DNA of 64,000 nucleotides from Marvinbryantia formatexigens DSM 14469 (GTDB lineage: Bacteria; Bacillota; Clostridia; Lachnospirales; Lachnospiraceae). Both the position numbers and the translations under genes were made by a program. Positions within the stretch are counted from its first letter, which is position 1. Every line of letters starts with the position of its first letter. The stretch spans positions 1,662,001 through 1,726,000 of the forward strand of contig NZ_CP102268.1 in the NCBI RefSeq assembly GCF_025148285.1, read 5' to 3'. Shown piece after piece: positions 27,815 through 35,146 of this stretch. The notes below the pieces were generated by a model. That model made no database searches, had not been told where the DNA came from, and worked only from the letters and a program-made list of their open reading frames with translations.

Positions 27815-28128
27815 TTGCTTTAATAAATGAAATCATTAGCAATAGAACGTTGCTTATTGTAGGAGCGTGGTACGGATTGCCGATTACAGTTGCCTTGATT
27901 GTATTGTTCCTCATTAAATCATCACGAGATGAAAGAGGGCGTGCTATCATCGGAAAAGCAAGTATTATCGCCATGATTGTTTTTATTCTTCTTGTGAATG
28001 GATTTGCAAAACTATCTTCCCACATAACCGTAAACTATATTACAACCGCCTGTTGTATTCAATGGATTTACGATATTGTGCTTACAGTTGAAGTTGTTGC
28101 AATTCTAATCTATAAAAAACTTGAATAG
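27811..28128 (+). CDS. Hypothetical membrane protein, partner of the Xre regulator
   Basis: A 105-residue protein with three membrane segments (about 12-35, 45-65 and 80-100) separated by short charged loops such as KSSRDERGRA. I do not recognise a named family. Its ATG overlaps the Xre stop codon, so the two are translated together, and a terminator follows 10 nt after its stop. The arrangement resembles the small regulator plus DUF-type membrane protein pairs of Clostridia, in which the membrane partner has no known function. Confidence 0.75.
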   Translation: MIALINEIISNRTLLIVGAWYGLPITVALIVLFLIKSSRDERGRAIIGKASIIAMIVFILLVNGFAKLSSHITVNYITTACCIQWIYDIVLTVEVVAILIYKKLE

Positions 28129-28138
28129 CGAAAACCAT

Positions 28139-28176
28139 TCTTGCTTGTCACTGAATCGGCGAGCAAGATTTTTTTA
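28139..28176 (+). terminator. Terminator of the Xre unit
   Basis: Stem TCTTGCT (28139-28145)/AGCAAGA (28162-28168), then TTTTTTT. The loop contains AATCGGCGA, also present in the loop of the next terminator at 28439. Confidence 0.8.
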
Positions 28177-28196
28177 TTACTTTTAGTATGAAATAG

Positions 28197-28225
28197 TTGA
28201 CATTTAGAACGAAATAAATTATACT
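28197..28225 (+). promoter_or_regulatory. Promoter of the 46-residue peptide gene
   Basis: TTGACA (28197-28202), exactly 17-bp spacer, TATACT (28220-28225). A small hairpin TCCTTG/CAAGGA (28227-28242) lies at the start of the transcript. Confidence 0.8.
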
Positions 28226-28286
28226 GTCCTTGTTGGCAAGGATTTATAATCTAACTTTGGTTTGCCCGCGAAAGGAGGTATAAGTA

Positions 28287-28427
28287 ATGGAGTTGTCTAC
28301 ATTTATTATTTTTGCTGTAATTGTTGCATGTGGTGGCAGCTGCTCACTGGCTGGTACATGGTGGAGTAAAAAGTGGCGGGAAGAACATAAGAAAAAGAAA
28401 GAAGATAACCGTCAAAGCAATAAATAG
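28287..28427 (+). CDS. Small single-span membrane peptide, unknown function
   Basis: A 46-codon gene, MELSTFIIFAVIVACGG at the N terminus, then SCSLAGTWWSKKWREEHKKK. One hydrophobic helix (residues 5-22) with two Cys, followed by an aromatic pair and a strongly basic tail, gives an N-out/C-in topology. It has its own near-consensus promoter, an AAAGGAGG ribosome binding site 8 nt from the ATG and a terminator, so it is a real expression unit despite its size. It resembles type I toxin or small regulatory membrane peptides in layout, but I see no antisense RNA gene and do not claim that role. It sits at the end of the AT-rich patch. Confidence 0.7.
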   Translation: MELSTFIIFAVIVACGGSCSLAGTWWSKKWREEHKKKKEDNRQSNK

Positions 28428-28438
28428 CTAAGCAATAA

Positions 28439-28480
28439 AAATGCTATGCAATCGGCGAACCTTTTGCATAGCATTTATTA
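28439..28480 (+). terminator. Terminator of the small peptide gene
   Basis: Perfect 13-bp stem AAATGCTATGCAA (28439-28451)/TTGCATAGCATTT (28464-28476) followed by ATTATT. The loop contains AATCGGCGA as in the terminator at 28139. Confidence 0.75.
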
Positions 28481-28496
28481 TTCATTATATTATGTA

Positions 28497-30038
28497 TTAA
28501 TCTAAATAGCTCTTTGCCGCTACCGGTGTACGATAGTTGACGTCGGATACGATGATACCGTCTGTGGAGTTGCTCGCATGTACCACCTGACCGTTGCCGA
28601 TGTACATGGATACATGACCGATGCCGTAGTCGCCGCTTCCTTCGTAGAATAACAGGTCACCCGGCTGGATGCTGCTGAGGTCTACGGAAGTACCGCCCTG
28701 TGACTGCTGTCCCGCGGTACGGCTGATGCTGACACCGTTATCCGCCATGACAGACTGTGTAAATCCGGAGCAGTCAGCACCGTTTGTAAGGCTTGTGCCG
28801 CCCCATACATACGGATTTCCAACAAACTGGAGCGCGTAATCAACAACCTGCTGTCTCAGAGAGGATGTGCCGTCTGTGGTAACCTGTGAAGCATCCAGAC
28901 CTGCATCGCTGATTACCTGCTGCGCTGCTGAATCTGCTTCTACCTGTGCCTGGTACGCTGCGTCTGCCGCTGCCTGTGCATCGGCTGCCGCCTGGTCTGC
29001 TGCCGCCTGTGCCGCCGCTGCCGCGTCTGCATCGCCGGACCAGTATGCTTCGTCGGCTGCCGCCTGCGCGTCCGCCGCTACCTGGTCGTAATATGCCTGG
29101 TCCGCTGCCGCCTGGTCTGCCGCTGCCTGCGCATCATCTGCGTACTGTCCCTGGCTCTCCAGATACTCTATCCACGCCTGGTTCTGTGCTTCCCACTCTG
29201 CCTGCTGCTGTGCAAGATAAGCCTCGTACTCCGCCTCCTGCTGTGCAACCGCCGCCAGATAAGCCGCTTCCTGTTCTGCAAGGTAAGCTTCCCATGCTGC
29301 ATTCTCCGCTTCGATTCTGGCTGCTTCCTCCTCAACGGATTCCGCCTGCGGCAGGTATGTCGCATAGCTTACATAATCTGCACTTACGTAACCTGTGCCG
29401 TTCTCCGTGGAAACCTTTGCCCATCCGCCAAGATCTTCTTCCAGATATACAATCTCATTTGCGGTAACCATATCGATAACATCCGCATCCGTAGATGCAT
29501 CCGCACGCACCATCAGCGCCTCTGCATTTACCTGCGCAACCGGTGTTCCAACCTCTGCAACCACCTGCGCTGCTGCCTCTCCGGTAGTGAGCAGGTACTT
29601 TGCCACGTATCCCTGGCAGTTTCCGGACTGAATCAGATACCATTCGCCTTCTTCGCCAAGAATCGTTGCCGCATTGCAGTCATACAGCTTTCCGACGATG
29701 TCGGATTCCGTACTCGGCTCCGTGCGGATATTTATGTAAGAATCCTCCCCTGTCTGAGCAACCGCAATCGTATTTACCAGACTCTGCGCTGCTTCTGTCT
29801 CTTCTGCCGCAGTCTCCTCTGCCGGAGCTTCCGCCGCATCTGTCTCTTCTATGGTATCAGCCGCCTCTGTCTCCTGCGGCGCTTCTGTCTCTTCTACACT
29901 TTCCAGGGAAACAGAACCGATGCCTACAAGTGATTCCCCGGCCGCCATCGCCGCCATACCAGATATACCAACCGTCATGCTTCCCGCCAGGAAACAGGCT
30001 GCCGCTTTCATCACATGTTTTTTCATTCCCTTATTCAT
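28497..30038 (-). CDS. Secreted NlpC/P60 peptidoglycan endopeptidase with SH3 domains
   Basis: Cell-wall hydrolase of 513 residues. Signal peptide about 1-33, then a Glu/Thr/Ala-rich stretch (50-88). Two bacterial SH3 domains follow (about 90-155, INIRTEPSTESDIVGKLYD; and 165-225, LMVRADASTDADVIDMVTAN), then a 150-residue Ala/Gln/Asp-rich coiled coil built from AAADQAAADAQ-like repeats. The C-terminal NlpC/P60 domain carries Cys423 in GADCSGF, His475 in GHVSMYIG and His487 in VVHAS. It should cleave gamma-D-Glu-diaminopimelate bonds in peptidoglycan, in cell separation or turnover. Start ATG at 30038; GGAGG lies 11 nt upstream. Own consensus promoter at 30106-30134. Confidence 0.93.
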   Translation of the reverse strand: MNKGMKKHVMKAAACFLAGSMTVGISGMAAMAAGESLVGIGSVSLESVEETEAPQETEAADTIEETDAAEAPAEETAAEETEAAQSLVNTIAVAQTGEDSYINIRTEPSTESDIVGKLYDCNAATILGEEGEWYLIQSGNCQGYVAKYLLTTGEAAAQVVAEVGTPVAQVNAEALMVRADASTDADVIDMVTANEIVYLEEDLGGWAKVSTENGTGYVSADYVSYATYLPQAESVEEEAARIEAENAAWEAYLAEQEAAYLAAVAQQEAEYEAYLAQQQAEWEAQNQAWIEYLESQGQYADDAQAAADQAAADQAYYDQVAADAQAAADEAYWSGDADAAAAAQAAADQAAADAQAAADAAYQAQVEADSAAQQVISDAGLDASQVTTDGTSSLRQQVVDYALQFVGNPYVWGGTSLTNGADCSGFTQSVMADNGVSISRTAGQQSQGGTSVDLSSIQPGDLLFYEGSGDYGIGHVSMYIGNGQVVHASNSTDGIIVSDVNYRTPVAAKSYLD

Positions 30039-30105
30039 TGCTTATCTAACCTCCAACTATCTATCCCTCAAGTTATTACGAAATTGTTAAATTTATTACG
30101 TTCAC

Positions 30106-30134
30106 ATCTTAACATATATTACATTTCATGTCAA
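30106..30134 (-). promoter_or_regulatory. Promoter of the NlpC/P60 gene
   Basis: Minus-strand TTGACA (30129-30134), 17-bp spacer, TAAGAT (30106-30111). The leader is about 65 nt. Confidence 0.8.
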
Positions 30135-30164
30135 CACCAGATTAAAATTTTTTTAAGAAATTAA

Positions 30165-30211
30165 AAATCCGGGGATTCCATATATTATAAATACTGGAAT
30201 TTCCCGGATTT
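30165..30211 (-). terminator. Terminator after the VWA gene
   Basis: AAATCCGGG (30165-30173) pairs with CCCGGATTT (30203-30211), with inner ATTCCA/TGGAAT pairing. On the minus strand it runs into TTAATTTC. It ends the MoxR-VWA operon. Confidence 0.65.
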
Positions 30212-30247
30212 CATATTCTATTGCTTTATATAATACTTTTGTAATAA

Positions 30248-32014
30248 TTAGACCTGCTCCTCCAGCAGTTTCTGCAGATAGCGGCTGACGATTGCTGAGA
30301 AATTCCGGATATCGCGGATATAGGCGAAATCCTTTCCAAAAATCTTCTTTTCCGCGGCAAGGTCCTTTTCTTTTCCGGCAAACACGCCAAGCACATACAG
30401 CCCGGCGTTCCGCAGCCTGCGCACCTCCAGAGCCGTATCCTGCACCGCATACTCTCCGCAGTAAATCGCCGGATTGCGGCTGTTCGGGCGGTTTACAATT
30501 ACATCGTTCGGTCTGCCGTCACTTAAAATAATCAGTATTTTGTTCTCTTCCTCCCGCTGCGCCAGCGAATCCGCCGCCGCCCGGATGGCAAGCCCGTCGC
30601 GGTTGTTGGCGGAGGTGGTATAAGAAAAAACCTTCTCATCATCCTTCGCAGGCGCGTCGTATTCCCGGTACCGCTGCATCACCGTATAATCCCAGAAGGT
30701 GCAGAACCCCGTCACGCGGTGCGGAATATTTACATTGCTGAGCGCACGGCTGATGATATACGCCTGGAGCGCCACCTGGCTCTGCCGGTCACGCTGAGAA
30801 CCGCTGGCGTCAATCAGCACGTCCACCACATACTCCGCATTGTTCTGCCGGATTTCCCGGTCAAACAGCTTTCCGCTCTCCGTGCGCCCGACTCTCCACA
30901 GGCGGTTCGGCACCACGCGCCCGAACTGCGCCCGGATCACGTCCGCCTCGCTCTGAAGCGTCAGCGCCCTTTTAAGGCTCGCCATCATCACGTCGATATT
31001 GCGCTTCACCACGCTTTTGCTGTTGTGCCAGAGCAGCCGGTTGCGGTCCGCCTGCTTCTTTGCGTTCACATACTGGGCATTGACCAGCACCGGATTTTCC
31101 AGAATCCCGTCCGTATAATACAGGCTGCAGTCCGCGTGCGCTCCCGTACAGAGCCGCCGCGTCAGGCGCTCCTGCTGCGCTTCGTTTAAGTAAGACCGTC
31201 CAAAATTCAGCTCCATATAGCTGTGCATCCGGGCAATCGCTTTTTCATCCAGCACGACTATCTTTCTGCCGTTCCCGCGCTGCTTTTCCGTCTCCTCCTG
31301 CAGCTCCTCCAGCGAAGTGACCTGCCGGTTGACATTCTCCAGGAACTGCTCCATCACAGATTCATAAGTGTCCTCATCCAGGAAATCCTGCCAGCCGTCC
31401 CGGACAATCTCCTCCAGCTCCGCTGCGAGCACATGCGCAAGGTCGCCGTGCTTACGCACAAAGCTCTTATCGATAAACTGGTTATAAATCCAGTCAATCC
31501 TTTGGATAATTTCCATCGTATCCGCCGCCTGCTCCAGCTCATACAGCACGTCCTTTACATCCTGTATGCGTTTTTCATCGCGCCCTTTTCCATTTAAAAA
31601 ATCGCGGATGAAGGATATTTTCACCCTTCCCATAAACGACTGGTTCATCCGGTGATACTCATGCTCCAGCATCGCCTCAAACGCTTTTTCGCGCACCTGA
31701 CGCACACCGGGGCGCTCCGCCGCGATTCGCGGATAGGACGCTGCGTCCGCGCAGAGCTGCGCAATGCTCATCAGCGGAGCCTCCTCCGCGCCGTAATAGC
31801 GTTTTTTCAGCAGATACATGCCGAGCGCGTCCGCATCAAAATATCGCGCGAAAGCTCCCTGCTTGATGGCATCGTAGAGCGCAAGATATTTATTTTTCGC
31901 AAACGCCTCCACATCGGGCTTCACCTTCAGCGAATAATCGCCGCTGACTGTCCACATCATGTTTCTGATGCGGTTTTCAATCTCCACCCGGTATTCTTCT
32001 ATATCATAATTCAT
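30248..32014 (-). CDS. VWA-domain protein, partner of a MoxR ATPase
   Basis: A 588-residue cytosolic protein. The N-terminal 380 residues are helical and of unknown fold; the C-terminal 190 residues form a von Willebrand A domain with the metal-ion site DASGS (402-406), a conserved Thr in YTTSANNRDG and ILSDGRPND. Gene pairs of a MoxR/AAA ATPase and a VWA protein work as chaperone-like machines that insert metals or remodel protein complexes; client unknown here. Start is the ATG at 32014 with GGGGA upstream, preferred over a GTG six codons earlier. It lies 66 nt after the MoxR gene on the same strand, so the two form an operon ended by the 30165 terminator. Confidence 0.85.
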   Translation of the reverse strand: MNYDIEEYRVEIENRIRNMMWTVSGDYSLKVKPDVEAFAKNKYLALYDAIKQGAFARYFDADALGMYLLKKRYYGAEEAPLMSIAQLCADAASYPRIAAERPGVRQVREKAFEAMLEHEYHRMNQSFMGRVKISFIRDFLNGKGRDEKRIQDVKDVLYELEQAADTMEIIQRIDWIYNQFIDKSFVRKHGDLAHVLAAELEEIVRDGWQDFLDEDTYESVMEQFLENVNRQVTSLEELQEETEKQRGNGRKIVVLDEKAIARMHSYMELNFGRSYLNEAQQERLTRRLCTGAHADCSLYYTDGILENPVLVNAQYVNAKKQADRNRLLWHNSKSVVKRNIDVMMASLKRALTLQSEADVIRAQFGRVVPNRLWRVGRTESGKLFDREIRQNNAEYVVDVLIDASGSQRDRQSQVALQAYIISRALSNVNIPHRVTGFCTFWDYTVMQRYREYDAPAKDDEKVFSYTTSANNRDGLAIRAAADSLAQREEENKILIILSDGRPNDVIVNRPNSRNPAIYCGEYAVQDTALEVRRLRNAGLYVLGVFAGKEKDLAAEKKIFGKDFAYIRDIRNFSAIVSRYLQKLLEEQV

Positions 32015-32080
32015 AGCATTCCCCGATATCACATAAGCTGTACGGCAAAGACACCGTTCCTGTTTCAGGCTCCTTCGCCG

Positions 32081-33016
32081 TCATATCTTCCGCACGCCTT
32101 CAAAAACCTCGCTGCTCTCCCAGCCCTCCGGGATACGCGTTTCCAGAATATCCTCAATCATATCGCGCTCAAACACGTCAAAGCTTTTATTTACCATGCC
32201 CATGCGCAGTGCTGCCGCCGGGGAAAGACCCGCCCGGATAGTACGGATTGCACCAATCAGACCGCGCAGATCCAGCGGCTTTGTAGAAATTTCATTATGT
32301 GACGCCTTCAGCTGCAAATCCATAAAGAAACCGGCAAGCTGCAGCAGCCCTTCTCTTTTTGCATCCGGAAAAATATCTGTCAGAATATCCAGCAGCGTCT
32401 CCTCCTTCATCGGCGGCATATCAATCACCATAAAGCGGGAGACCAGCGCTTCATTAAGCTCCTTTGTCCCGGCATAGCCGTAGTTCATGGTGCCGATGAA
32501 ACGCGCCGCATCGTGCAGCACAATCCGCTCATAGCCCGGCACATCAATCATCCTCCGGTAATCCAGCGCCGCGTGAAGCACAGAGACAGCATCGTTTTTC
32601 GCCATATTTATTTCGTCAAAAATGCCGAAGCCCCCGTATACCGCGCAGTCGTACACCGGTCCGCGCCGCAGGCAGACCTCGTTGTTGCGGAAGGTATCCG
32701 TGCCGATCAGCGATGCGCTGTCCGTATTAATATTGAAGGAAATATTGTAGACCGGCCGCCCGAAAGCCCAGGCAAGATTTTCCGCCAGCACGTTTTTTCC
32801 GGTCGCCTTGGTGCCCGACAGCAGAATATTTTCTCCCTGCAGCAGCGCCGTCGCCGCCATTTCAAAAATTTCCTTTCCGTAAAAGCGGATTTCCGGGCGC
32901 ATGACTCTTTCACTCACCGCCGCCTCTACCGGATATTTTTCTCTGAATGCCGCGATGTCCTTTAAAAGAGCTTCACTGACGCCCTGCTCACGGTATAATT
33001 CCAGAATATCACTCAT
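32081..33016 (-). CDS. MoxR-like AAA+ ATPase
   Basis: A 311-residue AAA+ protein of the MoxR/CbbQ group: Walker B FGIFDEINMA (about 130-139), sensor 1 FIGTMNYGY, arginine-containing LVSRFMVIDMPPM. The Walker A is atypical: LLSGTKATGKNVLAENLA (63-80) has GTKATGKN where GPPGTGKT/S is normal, so the Thr/Ser that binds magnesium is replaced by Asn; hydrolysis may be slow or altered. Start ATG at 33016 with TGGAGAAAAAC upstream; two upstream ATGs are weaker. Operon with the VWA protein. Confidence 0.88.
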   Translation of the reverse strand: MSDILELYREQGVSEALLKDIAAFREKYPVEAAVSERVMRPEIRFYGKEIFEMAATALLQGENILLSGTKATGKNVLAENLAWAFGRPVYNISFNINTDSASLIGTDTFRNNEVCLRRGPVYDCAVYGGFGIFDEINMAKNDAVSVLHAALDYRRMIDVPGYERIVLHDAARFIGTMNYGYAGTKELNEALVSRFMVIDMPPMKEETLLDILTDIFPDAKREGLLQLAGFFMDLQLKASHNEISTKPLDLRGLIGAIRTIRAGLSPAAALRMGMVNKSFDVFERDMIEDILETRIPEGWESSEVFEGVRKI

Positions 33017-33113
33017 GTTTTTCTCCATTCTCTGTATAATGCCGGGGAGCACCCCCCAAAACTCGGATGTCTTCGGATTGCTGCGCGCTGCGCATTTCCG
33101 CGATTCTGCATCA

Positions 33114-33341
33114 TCAGATTTCTGTAAAAGACATCCTCTGATGAATCCCGGAGGTCATAATGTCATATATGATGGTGCCGTTTTCCAGGACACTTTTTTC
33201 ATAAGTAACCTCCTTGCCGGCAAATTTCTTCTTCACATATTCTTCTGTGTCCGCAATCTGAATCTCGTCGATAAAAACATCGCGCATCTGATTGTTGGAG
33301 CACAGATTAAAAATTTCCCATACAACTTCGTATTCCTTCAT
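33114..33341 (-). CDS. Conserved hypothetical small protein
   Basis: A 75-residue acidic soluble protein (MKEYEVVWEIFNLCSNNQMR at the start, then MRDVFIDEIQIADTEEYVKK). I recall near-identical short proteins in Lachnospiraceae without an assigned function. It has no signal peptide or membrane segment and one Cys. GGGGGATACAGAAC precedes the ATG. It lies 97 nt upstream of the MoxR gene on the same strand and may be first in that operon. Confidence 0.6.
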   Translation of the reverse strand: MKEYEVVWEIFNLCSNNQMRDVFIDEIQIADTEEYVKKKFAGKEVTYEKSVLENGTIIYDIMTSGIHQRMSFTEI

Positions 33342-33521
33342 GTTCTGTATCCCCCGCCTCCATAACTTTCGTTCTGCAATCCATCCGGCTACGATCCGGA
33401 CCTACAGGACCTGCCACCGGCAGCTTCCTTCGGATGCATGGCAACAGAAAACCAGCCTCTGCTGCAAGCTGCCTGTCTGTCCGCGTCCGCCCATAACCTT
33501 CTGCGCACGGACAGCTCTATG

Positions 33522-34808
33522 CTACCGCTCGTGACGCTCTCTGCCGGTGTTGACGCGCTTGACGACCTCCGGCTTCACGGAGATTTCGCCCGCCTTTGTG
33601 AGTGCAATCTTGGTAAACATCGGTCCGACCAGCTCATAAATCAGAACGGCGAAAAGGGTGATGTTCCGCACAAGAATCCCCTGCTCACCCATCGTCTCCG
33701 TCGCTGCAAGCGACATGCCGAGCGCGACGCCCGCCTGCGGCAGCAGCGTAATTCCAAGATATTTCACAATCTTATCGTCACACTTCATCAGCTTCGACCC
33801 AGCAGAAGCGCCGATATATTTTCCAAGCGAACGCACCAATACGTAAACGATGCCCACGCCGACAATGGCAACATCTGTGAACACGCTGAATTCCAGCTCC
33901 GCACCGCTGAGCACAAAGAACAGGATAAAGACCGGGGCGGTCCACTGGTCCGTCTTGCTCATCAGCTCTTCCGAGAAATTACACATATTGCAGAATACCG
34001 TGCCAAGCATCATGCAGACAAGCAGGCTGGAAAAACCGACCGTCATTCCGCCTATGTTCAGCTCCAGCATGGAAATCGCCACCGCGAGCAGCACAAACGT
34101 CAGACAGATAGAAAGACGTTTACTGTTCGAGTAGAAAAATTTCTCGCAGAAGGTGAGCACCGCTCCCAGCGCTGCACCCAGTGCAAGTGAAAAAATGATT
34201 TCCAGAATCGGAGCCAGCAAAACCGATGCCAGATCAAAATGTCCCATATTGATTGCTCCCGCAATCCCGCTGAATATCGCAAACGCCGCCAGCGCAATAG
34301 CATCGTCCAGGGCGACAATCGGCAGAAGAATATCCGTCAGACTTCCCTTTGCCTTATACTGGCGCACAACCATCAGAGTCGCGGCAGGCGCTGTCGCCGT
34401 GGCAATCGCGCCCAGCAGAAGCGCCGCCGGAAGCGAAAGCTTATCCCCCAGCACCATATGAAGCAGAATCATCACAATCGTTACAAGAAAGGTGGCTGTC
34501 AGCGCCTCAAAAAAGGCAACCACCGTCGCCTGTCTTCCGGTTTTCTTCAACTGGGAAAGCCGGAATTCATTTCCTATGGAAAACGCAATAAAGCCGAGCG
34601 CCACCTCTGATATAATCTTGTACTCCACCACATTTTCATTGGAAACAAAGCCCAGCCCCCGGATGCCGAGACGTCCCAGGCAGTACGGTCCTATCAGAAT
34701 ACCGCCCACCAGATAGGCGGTAACAGCCGGAAGCTTTAACTTCTTCACAACACGCGACATTAAAAGACCTGCAAGCAGGCAGACCGACAAAGCAAATAAT
34801 TGTTCCAT
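33522..34808 (-). CDS. Cation:proton antiporter (CPA2 type)
   Basis: Membrane exchanger of 428 residues with about twelve helices, related to the Na+/H+ exchanger domain of CPA2 proteins. Visible features are KLPAVTAYLVGGILIGPY in the first helices, the ion-pocket segment LPIVALDDAIALAAFAI with the paired Asp residues, and LPQAGVALGMSLA near the end. Likely function is exchange of Na+ or K+ for protons in pH or ion balance; no regulatory RCK/TrkA domain follows. Start is the ATG at 34808 with GAGGAGAGAGAGT; seven codons of longer frame lack a site. Monocistronic, with a repeat-rich gap upstream. Confidence 0.9.
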   Translation of the reverse strand: MEQLFALSVCLLAGLLMSRVVKKLKLPAVTAYLVGGILIGPYCLGRLGIRGLGFVSNENVVEYKIISEVALGFIAFSIGNEFRLSQLKKTGRQATVVAFFEALTATFLVTIVMILLHMVLGDKLSLPAALLLGAIATATAPAATLMVVRQYKAKGSLTDILLPIVALDDAIALAAFAIFSGIAGAINMGHFDLASVLLAPILEIIFSLALGAALGAVLTFCEKFFYSNSKRLSICLTFVLLAVAISMLELNIGGMTVGFSSLLVCMMLGTVFCNMCNFSEELMSKTDQWTAPVFILFFVLSGAELEFSVFTDVAIVGVGIVYVLVRSLGKYIGASAGSKLMKCDDKIVKYLGITLLPQAGVALGMSLAATETMGEQGILVRNITLFAVLIYELVGPMFTKIALTKAGEISVKPEVVKRVNTGRERHER

Positions 34809-34912
34809 ACTCTCTCTCCTCATATTCAATCAGTGTAAACGCAGCAGGCAGGAGGATTTCCACTCTTTTGGAGCCAGCATTCCGCAGCGGTCTGCGGCGC
34901 ATCGTGCTTTCG

Positions 34913-35007
34913 ACATCCAGGCCTGTATGGAGCATCCGGGCCCGTGTGCTGCATCCGTTCCTGTACGCTGCATACGGTCCTTCGTGCCGCATCCGGTCCG
35001 AATATCT
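34913..35007. repeat. 19-bp imperfect tandem repeat
   Basis: Five units of 19 bp starting at 34913, 34932, 34951, 34970 and 34989, each beginning with GCATCCGG or a close variant (ACATCCAG, GCATCCGT, GCATACGG). It lies in the 338-nt gap between the antiporter and the second FtsH gene. Nineteen is not a multiple of three and no gene is supported here. The rest of the gap (34809-34912, 35008-35146) shows nothing recognisable. Confidence 0.7.
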
Positions 35008-35146
35008 GCCCCATGAACGGACAGGAAAAAACAGGACACCCTCATGCCATGTACTTTCCAGAACCAAGCATATCAGCTTTTGGTTTGAAATGCAAGACAT
35101 AAAAGGGCGTCCCTTTCATTACATTATAAATGATTTCAGCAAAAAA

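Noticed and set aside
28887-29150. Alanine-rich stretch of the NlpC/P60 gene as another minisatellite
   Set aside because: The protein repeat is irregular and typical of coiled-coil wall proteins; no fixed nucleotide period was seen.
34913-35007. Possible CRISPR array
   Set aside because: The 19-bp units are contiguous with no spacers and diverge from each other; no cas genes are near.
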